Of a DNA stretch of 64,000 nucleotides, positions 37,002 to 45,755 are shown one piece after another; position 1 is the first letter of the stretch; each line of letters opens with the position of its first letter. A program made the position numbers and the translations under genes. The notes under the pieces were generated by a model. The model saw only the letters and a list, made by a program, of their open reading frames with translations. It made no database searches and was not told where the DNA came from. This DNA comes from Pseudomonadota bacterium (lineage in GTDB: Bacteria; Myxococcota_A; UBA796; CAJQPC01). The stretch lies in assembly GCA_024228935.1 (NCBI GenBank), contig JAAESX010000091.1:62001-126000 (forward strand), given 5' to 3'.

Positions 37002-37844
37002 GTGAGTCAGGCGGCGTTCAAGGCCGCGGCGCTGAGCGAGATCGGCCCGCGGGAGACACAGCAGGACGCGTTCGTCCTCACCGAGACGCCCGCTGGGATC
37101 CTGCTCGCGGTGTGCGACGGGGTCGGCGGCCTCGAGGGCGGGGCGCTGGCCAGCCAGGCGTGCGCGAAGGCGCTCGAGAAGCACATCCGGACGGCGCGTT
37201 CGCCGGCGGGCAGCCTGCTGACCGAGGCGGTCGCGGCCGGCCACGCCTATGTGCTCGCGAAGGCGGCCCACGCCGACAAGCCCGGGATGTCGACGACCTG
37301 CGTCGTCGGCCTGCTCAGCGGCAACACACTCCGCGGGGCCTGGGTCGGCAACAGCCGCCTGGCGGTGCTCGACGAGAGCGGCTTCCACTGGCTCACCGAG
37401 GATCACGTCGACAAGCCCGGCTCCAACCTGCTGGTCCGCGCGATCGGAATGGGCGGGGAGCTCCGGGTCGCGAACACGCTGCCTCGCCCGTTGTCCCCGG
37501 GCGACGTCCTGCTCGTCTGCTCGGACGGCGTCCACGGCGTGCTCGACGACAACGAGCTGTTCGACATCCTCTCGCTGCACGAGCCGAAGGAAGCCTGCCG
37601 CCGCATCCAACTCGTGCTCGAGCGCCGAGCCGGGGACGACAACGCCACGGCCGTCGTCCTGCGGCTGAACGACGACATCTCGGAAGACCCGACCCGTGAG
37701 CTCACGTTCGACGAGGTCCGGGAACATCTGGACCCGCCCGCGGTTGATCAGAACCGGAAGACCACCTGGCTTGTCATTGCACTCGCCGTCGTGGCCGCGC
37801 TCGCCGCCGCGTTCCTCCTCCTCCCCCACCTCGGAGCCCCATGA
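37002..37844 (+). CDS. PP2C-family Ser/Thr protein phosphatase with C-terminal membrane anchor
   Basis: 280 residues from GTG 37002, with GGAGAG four bases before it. PP2C metal motifs are VCDGVGGLEGG (Asp-Gly pair), VCSDGVHGVL and GDDNATAVVL; the first motif region is ETQQDAF. A hydrophobic helix (WLVIALAVVAALAAAFLLL) ends the protein, tethering the cytoplasmic phosphatase to the inner membrane. PP2C enzymes reverse Hanks-type kinases, which are numerous in myxobacteria; no kinase lies adjacent here. Overlaps the next gene by four bases (ATGA). Confidence 0.93.
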   Translation: MSQAAFKAAALSEIGPRETQQDAFVLTETPAGILLAVCDGVGGLEGGALASQACAKALEKHIRTARSPAGSLLTEAVAAGHAYVLAKAAHADKPGMSTTCVVGLLSGNTLRGAWVGNSRLAVLDESGFHWLTEDHVDKPGSNLLVRAIGMGGELRVANTLPRPLSPGDVLLVCSDGVHGVLDDNELFDILSLHEPKEACRRIQLVLERRAGDDNATAVVLRLNDDISEDPTRELTFDEVREHLDPPAVDQNRKTTWLVIALAVVAALAAAFLLLPHLGAP

Positions 37845-38251
37845 TCGCCCTCGCCCTTGTCGGTGTCGCCGCCGCCGCCCCCCAGATCGACGCCGAGCTC
37901 ATCGACGTCACCAATGTCAGCGTGGGTCTCTCCGGCGCGAAGTTCACAGCGGTCGTCGAGCTCACGCGCGTCTCCGGGCCCCCCATGGTCCTGAAGGACG
38001 TGGACTACGACATCGTGTTCAACGGCGAGGTCATCGGCGGCGCCGGCGCCCTCCCCGAGACCGTTCGGCTGAAGAAGGGCGAGGCCGTCCAGGTCCAGCT
38101 CCCCGGTGAGCTCACCGGCGGCGGCAACGCCCTCATCCGCGCCGCGTCGACCGGAAAGCTCGAGGTCCGCATCGTGGGCGAGGCCAAGGTCCGCGCGCTG
38201 CTCATCCCCCGGACGGTGGACTTCGAGACCGAGGTCCTCAAGGTCGAGTAG
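37841..38251 (+). CDS. Exported LEA14/WHy-like small protein
   Basis: 136 residues with a short Sec signal (MIALALVGVAAAAP). The mature part is one beta-sandwich-like domain: IDVTNVSVGLSGAKF, then VDYDIVFNGEVIGG and LPETVRLKKGEAV. The spacing of polar and hydrophobic strands fits the water-stress/hypersensitive-response (LEA14) fold. Its start overlaps the PP2C stop codon. The role is unknown; small LEA14 domain proteins are often envelope-associated. Confidence 0.75.
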   Translation: MIALALVGVAAAAPQIDAELIDVTNVSVGLSGAKFTAVVELTRVSGPPMVLKDVDYDIVFNGEVIGGAGALPETVRLKKGEAVQVQLPGELTGGGNALIRAASTGKLEVRIVGEAKVRALLIPRTVDFETEVLKVE

Positions 38252-38263
38252 ACCGGGGTCCCC

Positions 38264-39085
38264 TCAGCGGCAGCCGACCGCGAGGACGCCGTGGGTGTCC
38301 TCGTACCCGCGCTGCAGACTCCGCGCGTGGAGCCCGAACATCCACTCGCCCGATGGCACCGGCTCGAACATCGCGAACGCGCGCTGCCGGTCCTTCCGCG
38401 AGTGGGCGCGCGGCTGGTCGAACGGGTCGCCGACGTAGAGGTCGAGCCGCCGTGTCCGACTCGGTGTGCCACCGGCGAAGACCGTGCAGACGTCCCAGTC
38501 CCCGACGTGGTGCTGGACGAACGCGGTGCTGCCCTCGGAGATCGTTCGCCACTGCACCGTGACGGGCTGGATGCCCTGGTCCTCCATCGCCAGCGTCGCC
38601 GCGATGGTGTCGGCGAACGACTCGCCCGAGGAGACCGGCGGGATGGACAGCGGGTAGCCGACGGCGACCGTGTAGAACCCGAAGTCGTGCCCCTCCTGGG
38701 GCTCGACCAGGATGAGGCGGATGTCGTAGATGCCGTCGGCCGGAGCCACGAACTCGACCATGGGCATGTTGTCGGTCTCGACGTCCGCGGCGACGACCTC
38801 GCCGTGCCAGTCCAGCACGTACAGGTTCATGTCGAGCATCCGCTCGGGGTCGCCCAGGCCGATGATTCGCAGGTCCTCACCCGCGGCGAGCGGAATGGGG
38901 AACGACGCGCCGACCGTGTCCTGACGCAGGGGCCCGATCGCCAGCTCGGTGAGCTGGATCTGCTGGCGCTCGAGCTCGACGAGCAGACTCTCCAGCTGCA
39001 GCAGCGTGGGCTGCAGGCTGGTCGGTTCCTGGGCTTGGGCCTCGCCCCCGAGCGTGGCGAGCACCGCGAGGAGCGCCGGGCTCAC
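38264..39085 (-). CDS. Exported hypothetical protein with PPC-like beta-sandwich
   Basis: 273 residues with a cleavable signal (MSPALLAVLATLGGEAQA). A short coiled-coil (LLQLESLLVELERQQIQL) is followed by a domain with DLRIIGLGDPERMLDMNLYV and VEFVAPADGIYDIRL, resembling pre-peptidase C-terminal (PPC) type beta-sandwiches. A second half of similar size ends in a Cys (LAVGCR). Periplasmic or secreted. Its start overlaps the stop of the upstream lipoprotein gene (ATGA). Confidence 0.75.
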   Translation of the reverse strand: MSPALLAVLATLGGEAQAQEPTSLQPTLLQLESLLVELERQQIQLTELAIGPLRQDTVGASFPIPLAAGEDLRIIGLGDPERMLDMNLYVLDWHGEVVAADVETDNMPMVEFVAPADGIYDIRLILVEPQEGHDFGFYTVAVGYPLSIPPVSSGESFADTIAATLAMEDQGIQPVTVQWRTISEGSTAFVQHHVGDWDVCTVFAGGTPSRTRRLDLYVGDPFDQPRAHSRKDRQRAFAMFEPVPSGEWMFGLHARSLQRGYEDTHGVLAVGCR

Positions 39086-39552
39086 CCGCCGCCCAGGGCC
39101 TCCTGCACCTTGTCTCCGGCGGAGCCACCCTCGGGCGGGGTCGCCTCTGCGCCTTCCTCGCCTTCGGCGGCCTCGTCGGTCTTCTCTTCGCCGAGCGACT
39201 GGAAGGCCTTCTTGGTCTCCTCGGGCAGGGCCTCAATGAGCGGGCCGCACTCGTCGGCCGCGACGTTCGCCCAGTTCGGATCGAGGCACTTGGCCGTCGC
39301 CTCGTCCAAGCCCTTGCAGGTCTCGATGAAGTCGGCCTTGGGGAAGAGCGCGGGCACCTGGGCCTGCTGCTCTGCGGTCAGCGCCTGCATCATCTTGTCG
39401 CGGGCACCCTGGATGCCCGTGTAGCTGCGACCACAGATCTTCTCGATCTCGGACTTCGGCTGCGACAGCGCCGACTTCTCGGTCGTCTGTTCGCAGGCCG
39501 GGAGGACGACCATCATCAGGCCCAGGAGAGGGGCGATCCAGGAGCGGTTCAT
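39082..39552 (-). CDS. Small acidic lipoprotein (156 aa)
   Basis: ATG 39552 is preferred over an in-frame GTG at 39561 because GAGGTG then lies six bases before the start. The signal MNRSWIAPLLGLMMVVLPAC ends at a lipobox, followed by a helical domain with three further Cys residues (KICGRS, ETCKGL, KCLDP). The tail is acidic and Gly/Glu-rich (EEKTDEAAEGEEGAEA). No family recognised. Translationally coupled to the following exported gene. Confidence 0.78.
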   Translation of the reverse strand: MNRSWIAPLLGLMMVVLPACEQTTEKSALSQPKSEIEKICGRSYTGIQGARDKMMQALTAEQQAQVPALFPKADFIETCKGLDEATAKCLDPNWANVAADECGPLIEALPEETKKAFQSLGEEKTDEAAEGEEGAEATPPEGGSAGDKVQEALGGG

Positions 39553-39577
39553 CGATTTCACCTCGCCCGCGAGCGTA

Positions 39578-40153
39578 TCAGAGGTCCCGCGGAAGCTCGA
39601 TCTTCAGCGGCATCGTGCCGCCGTCGTCGGTGGGCAGCTCGCAGGTGGCCTCGGGCTTCACGACCGTCGGAGCGACCCGCACGTTGACCGTGCTGTCCTC
39701 GACCTCGCACCAGACACCCCGGACGTCCGCGACGACGCGGCCGCTGTCCAGGTGGTCGTACGGCACGGTGACGGAGGCGCGCTGGATGGTCCCGCGGGTG
39801 CGCGGCATCACGACGACGCCGTTGGCGTACTGGGTCCGGCCGGCCCAGGACGTGGCCTGCACCAGGTCGACCTGCACGGTCATGTCGTTGTTCCAGCAGC
39901 GCATGGCGTGCGGGAACTGGGTCGGGAACTCCGAGCCCTCCATCTTGATCTCGGTGACGAGCCACCGGCCCTCGACGCGGCAGTTCAGGTCCTCGGACGT
40001 GGACTGGAACGAGCCGAGCGCGCGGCCGTTGCGCAGGCGCCAGATCTCGGTGGACGACGTGTAGACGTTGCCGGCGGTCGCGACCTCGGGCAGCTGGACC
40101 TCGACGTCGACGGTGCGGCCAGCGAAGGCCAGGCTCATGAGCATGTGAAGCAT
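39578..40153 (-). CDS. Exported hypothetical protein (191 aa)
   Basis: A very short signal (MLHMLMSLAFA) precedes a beta-rich domain with four Cys residues that could form two disulfides (LNCRVE, MRCWNN, VWCEVE, ATCELP). CGAGGAA lies eight bases before the ATG. It heads a run with the next two minus-strand genes. No catalytic motif is seen, family not recognised. ParA lies 30 bases upstream on the same strand and may be co-transcribed. Confidence 0.75.
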   Translation of the reverse strand: MLHMLMSLAFAGRTVDVEVQLPEVATAGNVYTSSTEIWRLRNGRALGSFQSTSEDLNCRVEGRWLVTEIKMEGSEFPTQFPHAMRCWNNDMTVQVDLVQATSWAGRTQYANGVVVMPRTRGTIQRASVTVPYDHLDSGRVVADVRGVWCEVEDSTVNVRVAPTVVKPEATCELPTDDGGTMPLKIELPRDL

Positions 40154-40183
40154 GGTGGGTTCCTCGTTCTCTCTACAGGCAGG

Positions 40184-41059
40184 TCAGGAAGTGGGGGCCA
40201 GGGCCGTCACGATGTGCTCGGCCAGGGCGCGGTAGTTCTGGGCGCCCCGGCTGGCGGCGGCGTACCCGAAGATGTCGACACCGGCGTGCTGGGCCTTCGC
40301 GATCTGGCTGTTGATGCCGATCGTCACGGGCAGGACCGCGTCGCCGAAGTCGGTGGCGAGCTCGGCGGTGATGGCCGAGTTCAGCGTGGTGTTCCGACCG
40401 TCGACGCGGGTCATGAGGACGCCGAGCACGTCGATGTTCGGGTTCAGGCGCGCGACGCCGCGGATGGCGTCGACCAGGCTGTGCACACCCGAGACCGCCA
40501 GCGGGGACGGGTCACACGGGATGAGCACCTGGTCGGCGGCGACGAGGCCGTTGAGCGTCAGGTTGCCCAGGTTCGGCGGGCAGTCGATGACGATGACGTC
40601 GTAGAAGGTCCGCGTGACCTCGAGAGCATCGCGGAGCACGAACTCCTTGCCGATGCGGGTCGACAGCAGGTTCTCGGTGGTCCCGAGCTGTGCGTCGAAG
40701 GGCGTGACGTCCAGGTTCTCGACGTGCGTCGGCGTGACGACGTCGAGCACCTCGAGCCCCTCGTCGCCGACCAGGACGTCCGACAGCGCGCCGCCACCTA
40801 CGCGGATCTGCTCGGAGAGCGCGGTGTTGACGTGGCCCTGGGGGTCCAAGTCGACGAGCAACACGCGCTGACCGTGGAAGCGAGCCAGCGCCGCCGCGAC
40901 GTTCACGCTGGTCGTCGTCTTGCCGACGCCACCCTTCTGGGCGGCGACCGCGATCACGGTGGCGTTCTTCGTGCCCCGAGCCCGCTGGGGCGTGGGGGAC
41001 GACGGGGCACCACCAACGATGCGACGGAAACCGGTCTTGAGGAGATTGCGCATTGACAT
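40184..41059 (-). CDS. ParA/MinD-type ATPase, orphan (no ParB in window)
   Basis: 291 residues. The deviant Walker A motif is AAQKGGVGKTTTSVN near residues 39-53. Walker A' is VLLVDLDPQGH and Walker B is DVIVIDCPPNLGNL. A ~30-residue basic N-terminal extension (NLLKTGFRRIVGG) could be a membrane-targeting or partner-binding helix. ParA ATPases position plasmids, chromosomes or protein clusters by dynamic DNA or membrane binding. No parB, parS or cargo gene is adjacent, so it probably positions a protein cargo encoded elsewhere. A perfect palindrome covers its start codon. Confidence 0.93.
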   Translation of the reverse strand: MSMRNLLKTGFRRIVGGAPSSPTPQRARGTKNATVIAVAAQKGGVGKTTTSVNVAAALARFHGQRVLLVDLDPQGHVNTALSEQIRVGGGALSDVLVGDEGLEVLDVVTPTHVENLDVTPFDAQLGTTENLLSTRIGKEFVLRDALEVTRTFYDVIVIDCPPNLGNLTLNGLVAADQVLIPCDPSPLAVSGVHSLVDAIRGVARLNPNIDVLGVLMTRVDGRNTTLNSAITAELATDFGDAVLPVTIGINSQIAKAQHAGVDIFGYAAASRGAQNYRALAEHIVTALAPTS

Positions 41060-41066
41060 GTCAATA
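41053..41066. promoter_or_regulatory. 14-bp perfect palindrome ATTGACATGTCAAT over the parA start
   Basis: The palindrome spans the ATG at 41059 and the second Met codon at 41053. Its AT-rich composition stands out from the surrounding 70% GC. It is a plausible dimer-binding operator, possibly for autoregulation, which is common for ParA systems. No experimental link can be made from the sequence. Confidence 0.5.
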
Positions 41067-41085
41067 CCACACGTCAGATCTCACA

Positions 41086-42006
41086 TCAAGGGCGAAGGTG
41101 TCCCGCCTCCTCGAGCTCCGAGGCGAGCACCTCGGCGTACCAGACGTACACGGGCGCCGGTGGGTGGATCTCGTTCCCCTCGGGCCCGAACGGGTTGTCG
41201 ACCGCGGCCAGATCGAGGATGGGCACGTCCACCTGCCGCAGCGCCGTGTCCGGGCCACCGGCCGGGGGGAACACCACCAGGACGGGGACATCGGTCTCGT
41301 CCACGAGGCGCGCCATCGCCGCGGCGTCCCGAGAGACCGCCAGCTCGGTCCGGTCCCAGACCGCCGCGTCGAGCGCGACCCGATTGGCGCCCAGGAGCCC
41401 GAAGCGCACCAGCGCACTCGCCGAGGTCATCCGCTCCCCGCCGACGAAGTTCTCGGCGTACAGCTCGGGCCACCGGTCGTACGCGGCGTCGAGCGTGCCC
41501 TCGAGCACGAAGCGGCGCCCCTCGTTGTAGATCTGGACAAGGACCAGATCGGGCTCGAGCTCGGGCATCAGACGCTCGGCGAGCGCGACCTTCTGGCGCG
41601 TCATGTAGCCGCAGACGCCCAGGTTCAGGACCTCGACGCCGGGCAGCGCCTGGTCGAGCCGCGCCGGCCAGGTCTCGTCGTCCGAGACGCTCGCGCCATA
41701 CGTGTTCGAGCCGCCCACGGCCAGGATGCGGAAGGGCTCCTCGCGGGGCTCGGGGCCGCGGAACCCCAGCGAGTTCACGGTCACCCGTCGGTCGCCGTAC
41801 GCACCGTCGAGCGTCGCCGAGGCCCCGGGCGTCAGCTCGTACAGCAGCTCCCCGTCCTCGGACAGACGGTGCACGTCGATGTCGGAGACCTGCCTCGGGG
41901 TCATCAGGTACAGCCAGCCCGCCTCGTCCCAGGCCACGCGGACCAGCCCCTCGCCGACGAATGCAGCCGCGACGAAACCGACCAGCAAGGCGAACACACG
42001 ACGCAC
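41086..42006 (-). CDS. Membrane-anchored SGNH/GDSL-like hydrolase
   Basis: 306 residues from GTG 42006. An N-terminal anchor helix (RRVFALLVGFVAAAFVGEGLV) is followed by FRILAVGGSNTYGASVS, the GDS-like block I with the likely nucleophile Ser, and LGVCGYMT (block II-like Gly). GNEIHPPAPVYVWYAE supplies a possible C-terminal His. This resembles the periplasmic SGNH proteins found beside polysaccharide biosynthesis genes. A TAGGGT hexamer sits six bases before the start. Divergent from the outer-membrane-like gene. Confidence 0.78.
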   Translation of the reverse strand: MRRVFALLVGFVAAAFVGEGLVRVAWDEAGWLYLMTPRQVSDIDVHRLSEDGELLYELTPGASATLDGAYGDRRVTVNSLGFRGPEPREEPFRILAVGGSNTYGASVSDDETWPARLDQALPGVEVLNLGVCGYMTRQKVALAERLMPELEPDLVLVQIYNEGRRFVLEGTLDAAYDRWPELYAENFVGGERMTSASALVRFGLLGANRVALDAAVWDRTELAVSRDAAAMARLVDETDVPVLVVFPPAGGPDTALRQVDVPILDLAAVDNPFGPEGNEIHPPAPVYVWYAEVLASELEEAGHLRP

Positions 42007-42012
42007 GCGGCT

Positions 42013-42018
42013 ACCCTA
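42013..42018 (-). promoter_or_regulatory. Putative -10 element (TAGGGT), leaderless configuration
   Basis: TAGGGT on the minus strand, six bases before GTG 42006. The opposite strand of the same bases reads TACCCT and could serve the divergent gene at 42035. Confidence 0.45.
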
Positions 42019-42034
42019 CCCGCTGGAGGTGCTC

Positions 42035-43018
42035 GTGCTGCTCGCGCTGATCCAGGTGACGCTCGCCCAGGACATCACGGTCGACATCGACCAGGACAAG
42101 GCCGACGCGGCCGGGATCGACCCCACCGAGTTCGAGAACGAGCTGGCAGCGACGATCGAGAGCGAGCTGCGGCTGGGCGACCAGAGCGCCTACCTCGAGC
42201 AGATGGCCCGAGCCGCGCTGTTGTCCAGCAAGGGCATGGGCGTGGACTACGCGACCAACCCGCAGAAGTTCGTCATCGGCGGGTCGGTCGGCAGCGCCGT
42301 GAACGCCAGCGGAGCGCGCTTCGGCAAGGGCGGGGACACCCTGCCCACCGGTGGCTTCGCGTTCCAGGCGAGCGGTATAGCCGGCCTGAACCTCGGCGCG
42401 TTCGCCGAGGAGGACAGCTTCGCGCGCCGCTTCCTCGTCTACGGCAACGGGATGGTGCTCGAGACGAACGGCGAGCCCTTCGCGGGCGACCTGCTGAACT
42501 ACGGCGGACACATCCAGTTCAAGATCATCAAGTCCCGGAACGAGGCCATGGCCGAGTGGGGTGGGCTCGACCTGACTGCCGGCTACGAGTACAGCGCGTA
42601 CACCCTGTCGGCGACCAAGGGTCTGCCCATCGAGTCGAGCGGGACCACCTGGGATGCGACCGGGACGTACACGATCACGTCCACCACCTGGAGCGTGCCC
42701 GTCGAGCTGTCGACGAACATCCGCGTCGCGTTCTGGACGCTGTTCGGCGGCGTGGCCTACGACGCCTACCAGAACGGCAGCGCCTCGAGCACCATCGGGC
42801 TCGACGGCGACATCACGACCAAGGTCCAGGGCCAGTCCATGCGCCTCGGGAGTGCGGGGGTCACCTACGGCGAGAGCGCCGCGCTGCCGGAGTTCGGCCT
42901 GCCCCGTGCATTCGTCGGAACGCAGATCAACATCTTCCCCGTGAAGATCTACGGGCACATGAACATGGCGCTCGACGAGGGCTTCGGCGGACACGCGGGC
43001 GTCCGCGTCGCGCTCTGA
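42035..43018 (+). CDS. Exported protein, probable outer-membrane beta-barrel or surface protein
   Basis: 327 residues from GTG 42035, chosen because GGAGG lies five bases upstream; signal LLALIQVTLA. After a helical Asp/Glu-rich N-terminal segment (ITVDIDQDKADAAGID) the protein becomes alternating amphipathic beta-strands with aromatic ends (DLTAGYEYSAYTLSATKG, WTLFGGVAYDAYQNG). It finishes with HAGVRVAL, a short hydrophobic strand like that of outer-membrane barrels. The family is not recognised; assignment rests on strand pattern. Confidence 0.72.
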   Translation: MLLALIQVTLAQDITVDIDQDKADAAGIDPTEFENELAATIESELRLGDQSAYLEQMARAALLSSKGMGVDYATNPQKFVIGGSVGSAVNASGARFGKGGDTLPTGGFAFQASGIAGLNLGAFAEEDSFARRFLVYGNGMVLETNGEPFAGDLLNYGGHIQFKIIKSRNEAMAEWGGLDLTAGYEYSAYTLSATKGLPIESSGTTWDATGTYTITSTTWSVPVELSTNIRVAFWTLFGGVAYDAYQNGSASSTIGLDGDITTKVQGQSMRLGSAGVTYGESAALPEFGLPRAFVGTQINIFPVKIYGHMNMALDEGFGGHAGVRVAL

Positions 43019-43022
43019 GACG

Positions 43023-43943
43023 TCAGCCGAGCGCGACCTCGGCGACGAACAGCCGGCTCCCACCCCGACGGCGTCCGATGCAGTCGTCCGGGAACCCCTC
43101 GCCTTCGAGCGCCTTGCGGATGCGATGGAGCACCACGGGCAGGCGGCTGCGATGCAGTCGATCCGCCTGCCGACCCCAGACCGCCTGACGCAGCTCGGTG
43201 TTGCTGAGCCAGCCCGGCTCGGCGTCGCCCTTGGCCCGGTCGTCTTCGAGCTGCTTGGCGAGCACGAACAGGACCTCGGCCTGCGTCGCCGCGCTGATGC
43301 GGAGCTCGCGTCCGGGCTGCCTCAGGTCCAGGAAGCGCGCCTCGGGACCGGTGGGACCGTCGAGCCGCACCTCGAGACGGACGGTCGGCACCGCGCCCTC
43401 GACCTCGGTCGTGGGCCCGCCGCGATCCTCGGCGGTCCGGATGAGCCAGCCGTGGCCGGCGACGTCGAACTCCTCGCCCAGCGTCAGCTCGCGGGTCGGG
43501 ACCCCCATCAGGAAGATGGCTCCCTGGTCGTCCACGCGGATGAGCAGGTCGCCGACCTCGTTGTCGCCCCGGTGCAGCGGCGTCCGGACGCCCGCGTCCA
43601 GGTCCACCAGCACGAGCGTCGACGGCGCCTGGACGCCCCCGAGGATGCGAAGGCGCAGCTCGGTGTCCGGCCCCAGCTTGAGCAGGTCGTCGTCCGTCAG
43701 CGCCGTCGGCTCCGAGATCCGCGTGTCGTTCACGAACGTGCCGTTGCGGCTCCCGAGGTCGCGCACCAGGACCTCGCCCCGCTCCAACCACACCCGCGCG
43801 TGGTCGAACGACACGTGCTCGTCGACCAGCGACAGATCGGCGTCGCGACCTCGCCCGATGTGGACCCCCCGCTCGCCCACGGCCACAGCCTTGACCGGCT
43901 GGCCGTCGCGCAGCACCAGGAGCATGACCGAGCTGGAGTCCAT
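43023..43943 (-). CDS. FHA-domain protein with C-terminal winged-helix-like domain
   Basis: 306 residues from ATG 43943 (an ATG at 43964 is the alternative). The FHA phosphothreonine-binding domain at residues ~10-95 is well preserved: GVHIGRGRDADLSLVDEHVS and VRDLGSRNGTFVND. The middle resembles a second degenerate FHA-like beta domain. The last ~85 residues (TQAEVLFVLAKQLEDD, LRQAVWGRQADRLHRSRL, RIRKALEGEG) match a winged-helix transcription-regulator-type DNA-binding fold. It is likely a regulator that reads Hanks-kinase phosphorylation. The frame continues upstream as shadow of the oxidoreductase gene. Confidence 0.85.
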   Translation of the reverse strand: MDSSSVMLLVLRDGQPVKAVAVGERGVHIGRGRDADLSLVDEHVSFDHARVWLERGEVLVRDLGSRNGTFVNDTRISEPTALTDDDLLKLGPDTELRLRILGGVQAPSTLVLVDLDAGVRTPLHRGDNEVGDLLIRVDDQGAIFLMGVPTRELTLGEEFDVAGHGWLIRTAEDRGGPTTEVEGAVPTVRLEVRLDGPTGPEARFLDLRQPGRELRISAATQAEVLFVLAKQLEDDRAKGDAEPGWLSNTELRQAVWGRQADRLHRSRLPVVLHRIRKALEGEGFPDDCIGRRRGGSRLFVAEVALG

Positions 43944-43999
43944 CGTCCCCCAATGATGGACCATCCCCGGGGCCCCGTCAGCCGTGTCCGACCGGGCCC

Positions 44000-45676
44000 A
44001 GGACGGCGAATCCCTCTCCCGCCCCAGTCGTCGCGCAGCGCCGAGGGCACCTGGGCCCGGAAACGGGCATTCTCGCGAGCGGGGAAGTCTGGATCGTCCG
44101 CCGGACGGGGCGCATGCGTCGGGCCTTCCTGCGTGCCGCAGAAGTAGGACACGTGGTTGGGCAGCTTCCACGTCTCGCTCGCGAGCACCTGGCTCATGTC
44201 CGCCCAGGTCGGCAGCGGCGGCCGGTAGCAGGACAGGAGCGGCTCGCCCTGGGTCCAGCCCAGCTCGCCGAGGGTCGACTCGGACCACAGCTGGACCGCG
44301 ATGGTCGTGATGGAGCGCACCTCGCGATGCATCCGCTCCCATCGCGGCGAGTCGGCGATGAGCTCCTCGCAGAGCTCCCCGACGGTGCCCACCGGCATGC
44401 CGTAGACGAGGTGGTCGAAGTCCCGCCCGGCCTCCAGGCGCAGCGGCGTCACGCCCTCGTCCCACCAGCTCTCGAGCCATCGGCCTCGGGCCTCGGGCGG
44501 CAGCTGGTCCCTCGGGCCAGCACTCCAGACCCTCGACGTCGATGAGGGGCTGGTAGTCCGGGAAGTCGACCTGTCGCTCGAGCGAGACGGCGCCGATCCG
44601 GTCCCCGTCGACGTGGAGCGAGCGGACGCGATGGAAGAAGTGGACCCGGCCCCCCCGGTCCTGCAGCGCCAGGTACAGCGGGCCGAAGACCGCGTCCACC
44701 ATGCCCGTCTGCATCTTGTAGAAGCACGACCCCTTGTAGGTGAAGCTCCCCAGCAGCTGGCCCAGGATGGCCGAGCCGGCGCCGACGGACGGACGCTCGG
44801 GGTCCCCATCCCCGAACGAGAACGCGGCGTCGTACACCGAGCGGGCCCAGGGACCGCGGCGAGCCGAAGGGTGCGCTCCATGGCGGTCCAGCCAGGCGTC
44901 CCAGTCCTCGGCGTCGAGGCGAGCGAGGTCGGACAGATCGCGGATGTCGTCGGCGAGCAGGCCCAGGGCCAGGGTCGCCCACAGGTCCATGAGCTGGGCA
45001 GGAGCCCGCCACGCCGGGGGCAGCCCGGCGACCCCATCGAGCAGCCGACGCCTCAGCGACGTGGACTCGCGCAGTGCCCGGAGGGGCGACTCGAGCCGCA
45101 GCCCGCGACCGAGCGCCATCGCGGCCCTCATCAACCCCCGCCGGGCCGGCTCGAACGCGGCCGGCGCTTCGGACGGGCGAGCAAGCCAGCTCTCCGCGTC
45201 CTGGGGAGCGACCGCGTCATGCAGGCGGTCCCAGCCACCGGCGACCTCGAGGGCGGCCAGCAGCGCGGCCTGGGCCAGCTCGTGAGGCTCACTGCGTGTG
45301 CCATCGCCCGGCGTCGACGAGTTCGACGGGTACTGGAAGACCACGGGCACGTCGCCGTCGCAGAGCACCCCGGGGCCCGCCGGATGAAAGGCGTGACGCC
45401 AGGTGGCCATGGGGTGCTCGGCTGGCCGGTCCACCTCCGCATAGGCCTGCCGGACCAGCCGGAAGAAGTTCTCGTAGAACCCGAACAGGATGTGGAGGCC
45501 GTGCTCCAGGATGCGCCCGTGCTCGTCCCGCCCGCTGGCCGCCTTCCCGCCCAGACGATGGCCCATCGTGAGACGTCGACCTGCAGCCGCTCGCGAAGCT
45601 CGGGGGTCGACGAGAGCTGCCACGCCGCGCTGAGCGCCGACGGTCCACCACCCAGGATGACGACACGGCGCTTCAT
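44000..45676 (-). pseudogene. FAD-dependent amine-oxidase-like oxidoreductase gene, two frameshifts and short 3' end
   Basis: The N-terminus MKRRVVILGGGPSALSAAWQL is a Rossmann FAD-binding motif. Homology then jumps frame near 45565: RLQVDV should continue to LTMGHRLGGKAASGRD, consistent with one lost C. It continues through EHGLHILFGFYENFFRLV and DGDPERPSVGAGSA to LECWP, then jumps again near 44515 to RDQLPPEARGRWLESWW. The third frame runs through LRLEAGRDFDHLVYGMP to FPARENARFRAQV without a natural C-terminus. The family includes carotenoid and hydroxysqualene-type oxidoreductases. Either a decaying gene or assembly errors. The exact 3' end is uncertain. Confidence 0.72.
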
Positions 45677-45755
45677 CGCCCGAAAAGCCTGAGCTGAGTC
45701 TCCAATCTACGGTAGTCTACGCGCGCGTGAGGGTCTACACTCACCGGAGGGAACC

